From Eubacteriales bacterium (GTDB taxonomy: Bacteria > Bacillota > Clostridia > Lachnospirales > Lachnospiraceae), in the NCBI GenBank assembly GCA_030536575.1, contig JAUNPS010000041.1, forward strand, positions 1 through 35,930: a stretch of 35,930 bases of DNA. Reading direction: 5' to 3'. Position 1 is the stretch's first letter; the number at the start of each line of letters is the position of its first letter. Below the pieces are notes generated by a model that was not told the DNA's origin, did not search any database, and worked only from the letters and a program-made list of their open reading frames with translations. A program made the translations under genes and the position numbers. This document shows, piece by piece, positions 9,491 through 16,286 of this stretch.

Positions 9491-9501
9491 GGAATAGGAA
9501 G

Positions 9502-9539
9502 AGCAGTCCTGCGCGCGCGTGCGCGGGGCTGCTTTTTTT
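9502..9539 (+). terminator. Rho-independent terminator after GH4
   Basis: AGCAG pairs with CTGCT around a GC-rich core of alternating GC steps, followed by seven T residues (9533-9539). It separates the sugar locus from the kinase module. Confidence 0.85.
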
Positions 9540-9547
9540 CATAGCCG

Positions 9548-9576
9548 TTGACAGAAGTGCGGGATACCGATACAAT
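9548..9576 (+). promoter_or_regulatory. Strong sigma-A promoter of the kinase module
   Basis: A perfect TTGACA (9548-9553), a 17-base spacer and TACAAT (9571-9576). It lies 9 bases after the preceding terminator and 35 bases before the small gene, so the two-gene module has its own near-consensus promoter and a short leader. Confidence 0.8.
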
Positions 9577-9610
9577 TTAAGAAGATGGAGAAAGAAGGAG
9601 GCGATAGCTC

Positions 9611-9895
9611 ATGACGAGCGAAGAAATTCGGGCATTTTCCGGGGAACGGATGAAAAATGGACGGCCCGCAGACGAGAGCTATCTGGAGTGCGGGCTGCCG
9701 GAATTTTTAAGGGAATCCATTCAGGCGATGGCTGAGGCATGGCGCAAGCGGGATGCCGGAGCGGAATATTTACATTGGGACTGCGACTATTGTAATCTGC
9801 AAAGTGATATTAACAGCGCGGAAGTGAATCAGTTGATCAGTACGGAGCAGGCGTGGTATCTGAGGGAAAAGTATTTGAGAATCGAAAGGGTGTGA
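9611..9895 (+). CDS. Small conserved-looking protein paired with a HipA-like kinase
   Basis: This 94-residue acidic cytoplasmic protein has a good AAGGAGG before its ATG. I do not recognise a named family. Its first half is helical and charged (LPEFLRESIQAMAEAWRKRD). The second half carries HWDCDYCNLQSDINSAEV, with two close cysteines and aromatic residues, then QAWYLREKYLRI. There is no membrane segment, signal or obvious DNA-binding motif. Its stop is 4 bases before the start of the kinase gene, so the two are co-expressed and probably translationally coupled. By position it could be an antitoxin-like partner, adaptor or substrate of the kinase, but this is inference only. Confidence 0.75.
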   Translation: MTSEEIRAFSGERMKNGRPADESYLECGLPEFLRESIQAMAEAWRKRDAGAEYLHWDCDYCNLQSDINSAEVNQLISTEQAWYLREKYLRIERV

Positions 9896-9899
9896 AGGA

Positions 9900-10805
9900 A
9901 TGACAGCGCTGGATTTTACGCAATTTCCGAGACGAAACAAAATGTATGCGGGAGCAAACGGAAATAAAATTTGTATTTTATATAACAATGCGCCATATAT
10001 GCTGAAATTTCCACCTATGGCGAAACAGAATAAGGATATGAGTTACAGCAATAGCTGCTTTTCAGAATACCTTGGCTGCCAGATTTACGAGAGCATTGGC
10101 ATACCTGTACAAAAGACGATGCTTGGCACCTATACGGTGAGGGGAAAAGAAAAGATCGTGGTAGCCTGCGGCGATTTTACAGAGCCGGGGGTGGTTTTAC
10201 AGGATTTTGCCTCTTTGAAGAACCAGATGATTGACTCGGAGCAAAACGGCTATGGTACAGAGCTGTCAGACATTTTAATGACCTTTGAAGAACAGACAGT
10301 TATAGACCCGAAAACTTTGACGGAGCGCTTTTGGGATATGTTTATCGTGGACGCATGGATTGGCAACTGGGACCGGCATAATGGAAACTGGGGATTTTTA
10401 TATGATACCCGGACGGATGAGATGGAATTGGCGCCTGTTTACGATTGTGGGAGCTGCCTTTATCCGCAAGCGGATGAGAAGATTATGGAATCCGTATTGG
10501 AAAATCCGGATGAATTGAAATTTCGTATTTATGAAATTCCCACTTCCGCGATTATGTTAAATGGGAAAAAAATCAGGTATTTTGACTTTTTATCGTCTCT
10601 CCAGAATGAAGACTGTAATCGTGCTTTAAAGCGTATTGTACCACGGATTCATCCGGAACATATTCAGCAAATCATTGAAAATACGCCGTTTCTCAGTGAT
10701 TTGCAGCGTCGGTTTTATCAGACCGTGCTGACAGAGAGAAAGCGGTTGATTTTAGATTTTTCACTTGATGCATTGGAAAGGAGAATGACCGGGTTTTCTT
10801 CATAA
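9900..10805 (+). CDS. HipA/CtkA-like single-domain serine/threonine kinase
   Basis: This 301-residue protein carries the kinase core of the HipA family without the usual N-terminal subdomain, like the Helicobacter CtkA group. Visible elements are YMLKFPP with K36 as the ATP-binding lysine, NSCFSEYLGCQIYESIGI with E56, the catalytic loop GNWDRHNGN with D158 and N163, and the metal-binding YDCGS with D182. All key residues are present, so it should be active. Family members phosphorylate proteins; the target here is unknown. The region is visibly more AT-rich than the flanking sugar genes, which suggests transfer. No HipB-type helix-turn-helix partner is encoded next to it; the upstream 94-residue gene takes that place. 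The start shares bases with a weak GAAGG site next to the previous stop. Confidence 0.82.
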   Translation: MTALDFTQFPRRNKMYAGANGNKICILYNNAPYMLKFPPMAKQNKDMSYSNSCFSEYLGCQIYESIGIPVQKTMLGTYTVRGKEKIVVACGDFTEPGVVLQDFASLKNQMIDSEQNGYGTELSDILMTFEEQTVIDPKTLTERFWDMFIVDAWIGNWDRHNGNWGFLYDTRTDEMELAPVYDCGSCLYPQADEKIMESVLENPDELKFRIYEIPTSAIMLNGKKIRYFDFLSSLQNEDCNRALKRIVPRIHPEHIQQIIENTPFLSDLQRRFYQTVLTERKRLILDFSLDALERRMTGFSS

Positions 10806-10876
10806 TTTTTTTAGATTCTTCATAATTTGTTCTGAATAGAATCACATAGCCATCAAAAAGTATTCACATTCTGCCC

Positions 10877-10916
10877 TTAAGATTAAGAAAAAACTTAAGA
10901 GAAACCCCAAGGTTTC
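10877..10916 (+). promoter_or_regulatory. TTAAGA direct repeats and a leader hairpin
   Basis: TTAAGA occurs three times (10877, 10883, 10895), followed by a perfect 6-bp hairpin GAAACC-CCAA-GGTTTC (10901-10916) just before the ribosome site of the next gene. Short direct repeats of this kind are typical sites for OmpR/PhoB-type winged-helix regulators, one of which is encoded at the end of this cluster. No convincing promoter boxes were found in 10806-10876. Confidence 0.35.
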
Positions 10917-10943
10917 CAAACCAAAGGAAAGGAGCTTTTTCAC

Positions 10944-12206
10944 ATGTGGAAAATGACGTATTTAAGAAAGAAAATGGGGGCAGGAGTATCGGCAGCCATG
11001 CTGTCCGGTCTGGTACTGGCAGCCAGCCCGGTAACGGTTCTTGCGGATACGGCGGACAGTTCGACTGCGGCGAATACCGTGAATACCACAACGGCCAGCA
11101 CCGAAGCGGCTGGCAGCGGCATTGATATGAGCACAGATTATCCGGGCATTACGATCAAACCGGGCGAAAGCACGAACTTTTCTCTGGACTTCGAGAGCCT
11201 GAGCGGAGACAGCTATGACGCAGACCTGTCCATCGAATCCATTCCGGAAGGATGGAGCGGTTACTTTAAGAGCAGCAGCACGGAAATCAGCATGGTCCAT
11301 GTAGACCGGCTGTCCAAAGACAGCGGTTCCCTGGCAACTTTCAGCCTGACTCTGCCGGATGAGATAGAAGAAGGCACCTACAGCGTGGTACTGAAAGCGG
11401 ACGCAGGCGACGATGACGTTGCCGAACTGGAACTGAAGATTTCGGTCAATGCAGTCGCTTCCGGACAGGGCAGCTTCAGCACCGAATATCCGGAACAGCA
11501 GGGCGCGACCGGGACGAGCTTCAGCTTTGACGCCACCATCGTAAATAACCGCGGCATCGACCAGTCTTACAGCCTTTCTTCTTCGGCTCCGACCGGATGG
11601 GAAGTTTCCTTTACGCCGTCCAGCGAGAGCACAAAAGTGGCCAGCATGACCGTAGAGGGCGAATCCAGTGAAGGTCTGACCATCGGCGTTGTTCCGCCTG
11701 AAAATGTGGAAAAAGGGGTATACACGATTTCCTGCAGCGCCGTTTCCGCAAATGAGACGCTGTCTGTGGATCTGTCCGTAGAAATCACGGGTACTTACGG
11801 CGTTTCTCTGTCAACGCCGTCCGGACGGTTAAGCTTCGACGCTTATGCAAACGACGAAACCGCCGTTACCCTCAGCATTGAAAACACCGGAAACGTTGAC
11901 CTGGAGAACTTAAACCTGACCTCTTCCGTATCTTCCGATTGGGAAGTGCGTTTTGACGAATCCACCATTGAACTGCTGGAAGCAGGCGCGACGAAGGAAA
12001 TTACCGCTTATGTGACGCCGGATGCGAATGCGATCACCGGGGATTACGTCGCAAGCCTGACCGTATCCAATGACGAAGCTTCTTCCACCGCCTCCTTCCG
12101 TGTATCGGTGAAGACCCGTACAAGCTGGGGAATCGTGGCTGTAGCCATTATCGTGGTACTGTTAGCCGGCCTTGGATTTGTATTCAAGAAATATGGGAGA
12201 AGATAG
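10944..12206 (+). CDS. Exported, membrane-anchored protein with NEW3-type Ig-like repeats
   Basis: This 420-residue protein has a Sec signal (cleavage probably after VLA at 34) and a Ser/Thr-rich stretch. About three beta-sandwich repeats follow, near 50-145, 160-265 and 270-385, each with a G-W core such as IPEGWSGYFK, APTGWEVSFTP and SSDWEVRFD. These resemble the NEW3 (alpha-galactosidase-associated) domains of COG1470-type proteins. The C-terminus is a single membrane helix (about 393-413) ending FKKYGRR, so the bulk is outside the cell. AAGGAG stands 10 bases upstream. The next gene, an ABC ATPase, starts 3 bases later; together with the ABC-2 permease they form a recognisable but poorly understood transporter set. 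It may act as an extracellular accessory subunit. Confidence 0.82.
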   Translation: MWKMTYLRKKMGAGVSAAMLSGLVLAASPVTVLADTADSSTAANTVNTTTASTEAAGSGIDMSTDYPGITIKPGESTNFSLDFESLSGDSYDADLSIESIPEGWSGYFKSSSTEISMVHVDRLSKDSGSLATFSLTLPDEIEEGTYSVVLKADAGDDDVAELELKISVNAVASGQGSFSTEYPEQQGATGTSFSFDATIVNNRGIDQSYSLSSSAPTGWEVSFTPSSESTKVASMTVEGESSEGLTIGVVPPENVEKGVYTISCSAVSANETLSVDLSVEITGTYGVSLSTPSGRLSFDAYANDETAVTLSIENTGNVDLENLNLTSSVSSDWEVRFDESTIELLEAGATKEITAYVTPDANAITGDYVASLTVSNDEASSTASFRVSVKTRTSWGIVAVAIIVVLLAGLGFVFKKYGRR

Positions 12207-12209
12207 CAT

Positions 12210-13238
12210 ATGAAACAGGAAGAGCAGATTATTATCCAAACCCAGAACCTGACGAAAATGTATGGAGAGAAGACGGTCGTGAACCAACTGAATCTTTCCA
12301 TCCGAAAAGGTGAGGTGTTCGGTCTTCTCGGTCCCAACGGGGCCGGGAAAACCACCACGATTCTGATGCTTCTGGGTCTTACGGAGCCCACGGGAGGCCG
12401 GGCGGTGATAAACGGAATGGACTGCACCCGCAATCCCATCGCCGTCAAGAGCCGTGTCGGCTATCTTCCGGACAATGTGGGTTTTTACGGAGACATGACC
12501 GGCCGTCAGAACCTGCGCTTTACCGGCAGGCTGAACGGCATCCCGGACAAAGAGCTGGACCCGCGCATTGACATGCTTCTGGAACGTGTAAATATGCAGG
12601 ATGCGGCGGATCAGAAAGCAGGGACGTATTCCAGAGGTATGCGGCAGCGTCTTGGCGTGGCGGATGTCCTGATGAAGGATCCGGAAATCATCATCATGGA
12701 CGAGCCGACCCTTGGCATTGACCCGGAGGGTATGCGGGAGCTGCTGGATCTGATCTGGAAACTGTCAAAGGAGGACGGCAGAACGCTCCTGATTTCTTCC
12801 CACCAGCTCTACCAGGTACAGCAGATCTGCGACCGCGTAGGTATTTTCGTAAATGGAAATCTGGTTGCCTGCGGCGGCATCGACGATCTGGGAAGACAGG
12901 TACAGAAGGAAACCCATTTCACGCTGGAACTGAAAGTGAATCCCTGTGATGACAAGCTGCTGGCGGAGATTTACCGCCATCCGGAGGTGACGCATGTAGA
13001 CCGGAAGGATAATACGTTTATCATTGAGTCGAATGTGGATCTCCGCAGGGCCATGAGCGGTTTCCTGGGAACGAACGGCTATACCATCCAGCATATGCAC
13101 CAGCGCGGCGGAGACCTGGATGAGATTTACCGATTATATTTTGAAAAGGCAGGGCAGAGCGATGAAGACAATAGCGTTGAAAAAAAGACCGGAAAACGCT
13201 GGATCCAACAGCGAGGAAAAAAAGCTGGCAAAGCGTAG
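12210..13238 (+). CDS. ABC-2 type transporter ATP-binding protein
   Basis: This 342-residue ATPase powers the permease encoded next. Walker A is GPNGAGKTT (41-49), the signature is YSRGMRQRLG (140-149), Walker B is IIIMDEP with E165, and the switch histidine is H198 in SSHQL. The roughly 110-residue tail beyond the ATPase domain, with a low-complexity basic end (KKTGKRWIQQRGKKAGKA), is like that of exporter ATPases of the CcmA/DrrA group. The start 3 bases after the Ig-like gene and the 77-base overlap with the permease gene show tight coupling. The substrate is unknown. Confidence 0.93.
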   Translation: MKQEEQIIIQTQNLTKMYGEKTVVNQLNLSIRKGEVFGLLGPNGAGKTTTILMLLGLTEPTGGRAVINGMDCTRNPIAVKSRVGYLPDNVGFYGDMTGRQNLRFTGRLNGIPDKELDPRIDMLLERVNMQDAADQKAGTYSRGMRQRLGVADVLMKDPEIIIMDEPTLGIDPEGMRELLDLIWKLSKEDGRTLLISSHQLYQVQQICDRVGIFVNGNLVACGGIDDLGRQVQKETHFTLELKVNPCDDKLLAEIYRHPEVTHVDRKDNTFIIESNVDLRRAMSGFLGTNGYTIQHMHQRGGDLDEIYRLYFEKAGQSDEDNSVEKKTGKRWIQQRGKKAGKA

Positions 13239-14184
13239 GGCTCATGACGGACTGCACGCATTGTACCGGAAGGAGCTTGCGGATCACCTGACCAGCAAAC
13301 GGTTTTTGATTATTTTGATTTTGATTTACGCGACCAGCATTGCCAGCCTGTACGGAGCGATTTCCGGACTCAGCGAGGCGATCGAGAGCGACAGTAACTT
13401 TATTTTCCTGAAACTTTACACATCCAGCGGGAACTCCATCCCTTCGTTTATGAGCTTTATCGCCCTTCTGGGGCCGTTTGTGGGGCTGACGCTGGGGTTT
13501 GACGCCATTAACAGCGAGCGCTCCGGCGGGACGTTAAATCGGCTGGTGGCGCAGCCGATTTACCGGGATTCGATCATTATCGGGAAGTTCCTGGCCGGGA
13601 CGACGGTCATTGCCATTATGATCTTTACGATGGGAATCCTGATCGGGACAGTGGGCGTGCTGACGACCGGGCTTGCGCCGGAGATGGAAGAGGTGCTTCG
13701 GATCCTGGTGTTCCTGATTTTTACGGTGGTTTACATCGCGTTCTGGCTGGCGCTGTCGATTCTGTTTTCAGTGGTATGCAGGCATTCGGCGACTTCGGCG
13801 CTGGCGGTCATTGCGCTTTGGATTTTCTTTACGATTTTTATGAGCCTGGTGGCGAATATTATCGCGAATATTGTGTATCCCATCGATAATGATTACAATG
13901 CCATCTACAATGCGTATGATAACTATACGCTGGAGCTGAACCTGAACCGGATTTCACCGTATTATCTATACAGTGAGGCGGTTTCGACGATTATGAATCC
14001 GTCGGTGCGGTCGATCAATGTGGTGACGATGAGCCAGCTTCAGGGAGCGATTTCGGGGTATTTGTCCTTTGGACAGAGTGTGCTGCTGGTTTGGCCGCAT
14101 CTGACCGGGCTGATTGCGCTGATGCTGGTGGCATTTACCGGGGCGTATATCGGATTTATGAGACAGGAAGTAAGATCGAATTAA
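13162..14184 (+). CDS. ABC-2 type transporter permease
   Basis: This membrane protein of about 340 residues has a cytoplasmic basic N-terminus followed by about six hydrophobic segments beginning near LTSKRFLIILILIYA. The block FDAINSERSGGTLNRLVAQPIYRDSIIIGKF is broken here for length but its core, SERSGGTLNRL, is the classic ABC-2 permease signature (NatB/YhaP-like). The ATG at 13162 lies inside the ATPase gene, 77 bases before its end; an upstream in-frame ATG at 13120 has no ribosome site. A large external loop lies between segments two and three from the C-terminus. A terminator follows directly. It probably exports or extracts something with the Ig-like protein. Confidence 0.88.
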   Translation: MKTIALKKRPENAGSNSEEKKLAKRRAHDGLHALYRKELADHLTSKRFLIILILIYATSIASLYGAISGLSEAIESDSNFIFLKLYTSSGNSIPSFMSFIALLGPFVGLTLGFDAINSERSGGTLNRLVAQPIYRDSIIIGKFLAGTTVIAIMIFTMGILIGTVGVLTTGLAPEMEEVLRILVFLIFTVVYIAFWLALSILFSVVCRHSATSALAVIALWIFFTIFMSLVANIIANIVYPIDNDYNAIYNAYDNYTLELNLNRISPYYLYSEAVSTIMNPSVRSINVVTMSQLQGAISGYLSFGQSVLLVWPHLTGLIALMLVAFTGAYIGFMRQEVRSN

Positions 14185-14194
14185 ATAAGAATGC

Positions 14195-14220
14195 AAAGGG
14201 CGGGGGCTTCCCCGCCTTTT
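14195..14220 (+). terminator. Rho-independent terminator after the ABC-2 operon
   Basis: GGCGGGG pairs with CCCCGCC around GCTT, flanked by AAA and TTTT. It ends the Ig-like/ATPase/permease operon. Confidence 0.85.
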
Positions 14221-14261
14221 GTCGTGATTTCACAGAATTTTCACCGCCTAAACACCAGAAT

Positions 14262-14291
14262 TTGATATTTGCGGGGTATCCTTTTTATAGA
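14262..14291 (+). promoter_or_regulatory. Possible promoter of the winged-helix regulator
   Basis: TTGATA (14262-14267) and TATAGA (14286-14291) are separated by 18 bases, shortly before the regulator start. Both boxes are imperfect. Confidence 0.4.
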
Positions 14292-14318
14292 AAAAAGTGA
14301 AATGTGAGGACTTGCAAA

Positions 14319-14999
14319 GTGGCGACATTAGGAGTAATTAACGGCGCAGCCGATCCGGAAGTGCATGAGCGGATCGAACGGTATGCATTTTCAGAAGGGA
14401 TTTTGGCGCATGATCTGAAAAGTTATCTGAAAGAGGGAATTGAGAAGGAGGAGAAATTGATCCTGATTTTGGCGGATCGGGAAGGGCTGGATGCGATTTC
14501 GAAGCAGATGGTGAATATCCTGCTTATGACGTGTCCGGTGGTATTTTTGCCTTCTTCGGAGGAAGAGATGGAACAGGTGCTGCGGGAGCGGAAATATCCG
14601 ATGGAGATTGCGAGGTATCCCTTTGACGAGCGGGATTTCCGGCGGGCGCGGAAGGCTTATGTGAGCCGGGAGGTGTGGGAGCATCGGACGATGGTGTTTG
14701 GAGAGCTGCGGATTGACCGGAGCAGCCGGGAGGTGAGGCTGAATGGGCAGCCGCTGGAGCTTTGCGGGTATGATTATGATATTTTTCTGATTTTGGCGGA
14801 GCATATGGGGGATGTGGTGTCCAGGGAGTTTATTAATCAGATGCTGCCGGAGAGGAAGCGGAGTTCGCTGAGGAATGTGGATACGCATATTAAGAGGATC
14901 CGGAAGAGGGTGGGGAGGGAGGATTTGATTCAGTGTATTCGGTCGGTGGGGTATTGTATGTTGGAGGAGAGGCTGGGTGAGGGGGAGCGGGCGGGGTGA
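14319..14999 (+). CDS. OmpR/PhoB-type winged-helix regulator with degenerate receiver-like N-terminus
   Basis: The C-terminal ~100 residues form a Trans_reg_C winged helix: FGELRIDRSSREVRLNG, a recognition region around RSSLRNVDTHIKRIRKRVG and the closing LIQCIRSVGYCM. The N-terminal ~115 residues look like a worn receiver domain (ILILADREG, then CPVVFLPSS), but I see no clear phospho-acceptor aspartate or acidic pair, so phosphorylation is doubtful. No histidine kinase is adjacent. The GTG at 14319 is preferred because GAGGA lies 8 bases upstream; another GTG at 14304 would add five residues. The gene is unusually rich in GGAG/GCGG codons compared with its left neighbour. It may control the ABC-2 cluster to the left, which carries TTAAGA repeats. 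Confidence 0.78.
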   Translation: MATLGVINGAADPEVHERIERYAFSEGILAHDLKSYLKEGIEKEEKLILILADREGLDAISKQMVNILLMTCPVVFLPSSEEEMEQVLRERKYPMEIARYPFDERDFRRARKAYVSREVWEHRTMVFGELRIDRSSREVRLNGQPLELCGYDYDIFLILAEHMGDVVSREFINQMLPERKRSSLRNVDTHIKRIRKRVGREDLIQCIRSVGYCMLEERLGEGERAG

Positions 15000-15008
15000 G
15001 CGCCTGCA

Positions 15009-15890
15009 TTACGCGTCAAAGCGTTTTTCAAAATTCCCCAAAACCTCCATCCGGTCATTAAACGTAAGAAAAGCGCCCGGGTCCAGCTGATGCACCATCC
15101 GCTTCAGCGCCCGGCTTTCATATTTGGAAATCACCGTCATGATCACATGCGAAGTCTGCTTACTGTATCCGCCCTGGGCTTCCCAGGTGGTGCAGCTCCG
15201 GTTCAATTCCTGAATGATCTGGTCACAGATCCGGTCATTCCGGGAAATGATCATGGCGCAGGTCATGATATTCTGATAATGCACCTTATCCATGACAAGG
15301 CTGGCGACATAGCAGAAAATAATGGAATAGACGGCTGTTTCCAGGCTGTTATTCAGGGCGCTGAATGCGTAAATAACGGCGTTCACGATCAGCGTCAGCT
15401 TTCCAACGCTGAAGTCCGGGAAATTTTTGGCACAGTAAATGCCGACAATATCCAAACCGCCCCCGGAGCTTCCGCATTTCAGAGTAAGACCAACGCCGAA
15501 ACCGGAAACGACGCCCCCGATCAAGCAGCAGGTAAGGGTATCCTCAATGATGGGGACGTCCGGCGAGGGGATGACGGACATAAAGAAGGACTGAAGACAG
15601 ACGGTGAAGATGGTTTTTAGGGAAAAGGTGCGGCTGACGACCTTCCAGGAGAGAAAGTAGAGCGGGAGATTCATCAGCCAGAGGAAGATCCCAGTGAAGT
15701 CGACGCTTTCGGGCAGTCGGATATGCAGGAAATCTTTCAGGAAAATCTGCAGAATCTGCGCGATTCCGGTGAAACCGCCGCTGTAGAGGTTCAATGGGAC
15801 AAGGATGACGCGGTAGGCGGCTGCGTAGAGAAAGACGCCGAAGACAGCGCCGGTCATTTTCCAGATTTCCGAAGATGCTTTTCTTGCCAT
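15009..15890 (-). CDS. YitT-family membrane protein (DUF161 + DUF2179)
   Basis: This 293-residue protein has about five membrane segments in its first two thirds, including LNLYSGGFTGIAQIL and the glycine-rich CGSSGGGLDIVGIY motif. These are hallmarks of YitT/YpjC-type proteins. The soluble C-terminal domain (about 210-290, with VIMTVISKYESRALKRMV) is DUF2179, a small alpha/beta domain. The biochemical role of the family is not established; transport has been suggested. AGGAGG precedes the start. It ends convergently 9 bases after the winged-helix gene without a clear terminator. Its mRNA leader contains a MITE-like element. A second member of the family is encoded at 29671-30534. Confidence 0.9.
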   Translation of the reverse strand: MARKASSEIWKMTGAVFGVFLYAAAYRVILVPLNLYSGGFTGIAQILQIFLKDFLHIRLPESVDFTGIFLWLMNLPLYFLSWKVVSRTFSLKTIFTVCLQSFFMSVIPSPDVPIIEDTLTCCLIGGVVSGFGVGLTLKCGSSGGGLDIVGIYCAKNFPDFSVGKLTLIVNAVIYAFSALNNSLETAVYSIIFCYVASLVMDKVHYQNIMTCAMIISRNDRICDQIIQELNRSCTTWEAQGGYSKQTSHVIMTVISKYESRALKRMVHQLDPGAFLTFNDRMEVLGNFEKRFDA

Positions 15891-15913
15891 AGGATACCTC
15901 CTCCTGATACGCC

Positions 15914-16044
15914 ATTGTATCGTTCCTGCTCACTCGTACCTCGTTCCAGTAACCATTCACAGGCTCATTTTAAGTTTTGCTTTGCAAAAGAGCCTGCTCA
16001 CACCTGAATCACTTTCTTACGTCCTTGAGCAGTAACATTGTATC
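15914..16044 (-). mobile_element. MITE-like 115-bp element with target duplication in a 5' leader
   Basis: The element spans 15922-16036. Its ends are GTTCCTGCTCA (15922-15932) and, inverted, GTTACTGCTCA (16026-16036), matching at 10 of 11 bases. It is flanked by identical ATTGTATC octamers (15914-15921 and 16037-16044), as expected for a target-site duplication. Inside is a strong hairpin: CAGGCTC/GAGCCTG continuing into TTTTGC-TTT-GCAAAA. It encodes nothing and has the build of a non-autonomous insertion mobilised in trans. It lies between the promoter and the start codon of the YitT gene, so it is transcribed in that mRNA. Confidence 0.72.
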
Positions 16045-16066
16045 TATTAAATATTTATATGAAGAC

Positions 16067-16095
16067 ATTATATGACATTATATTATGAAAGTCAA
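16067..16095 (-). promoter_or_regulatory. Promoter of the YitT gene
   Basis: On the minus strand TTGACT (16090-16095) and TATAAT (16067-16072) are 17 bases apart. The predicted leader is about 170 bases long and contains the MITE-like element. The rest of the divergent region to 16220 shows no gene. Confidence 0.75.
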
Positions 16096-16220
16096 TGGAA
16101 AGATTTTTGAAGTTAGAAGGCCGGCGGCTCGAAAAGCGGACAACCTTAAGACAGGTACGCGTCAGCGAATAATACAAGCCTGACAACCTGCACAAAAATG
16201 AATATCTGACAAAAAAATCG

Positions 16221-16249
16221 TTGAAAAGAATAATACGTTATGATACAAT
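16221..16249 (+). promoter_or_regulatory. Promoter and possible GntR site of the first deglycase gene
   Basis: TTGAAA (16221-16226), 17 bases, TACAAT (16244-16249). The spacer contains TAATACGT (16231-16238), the same eight bases that begin the palindrome in the promoter at 25404-25432, hence a candidate operator for one of the two GntR proteins. Confidence 0.75.
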
Positions 16250-16286
16250 CTATAACATAAACAAACAAATTCAAGGAGGATTGGTT

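Noticed and set aside
15891-16286. A riboswitch or T-box in the leader of the YitT gene
   Set aside because: The structure is fully accounted for by a short inverted-repeat element with target duplication; no T-box or known aptamer core was seen.
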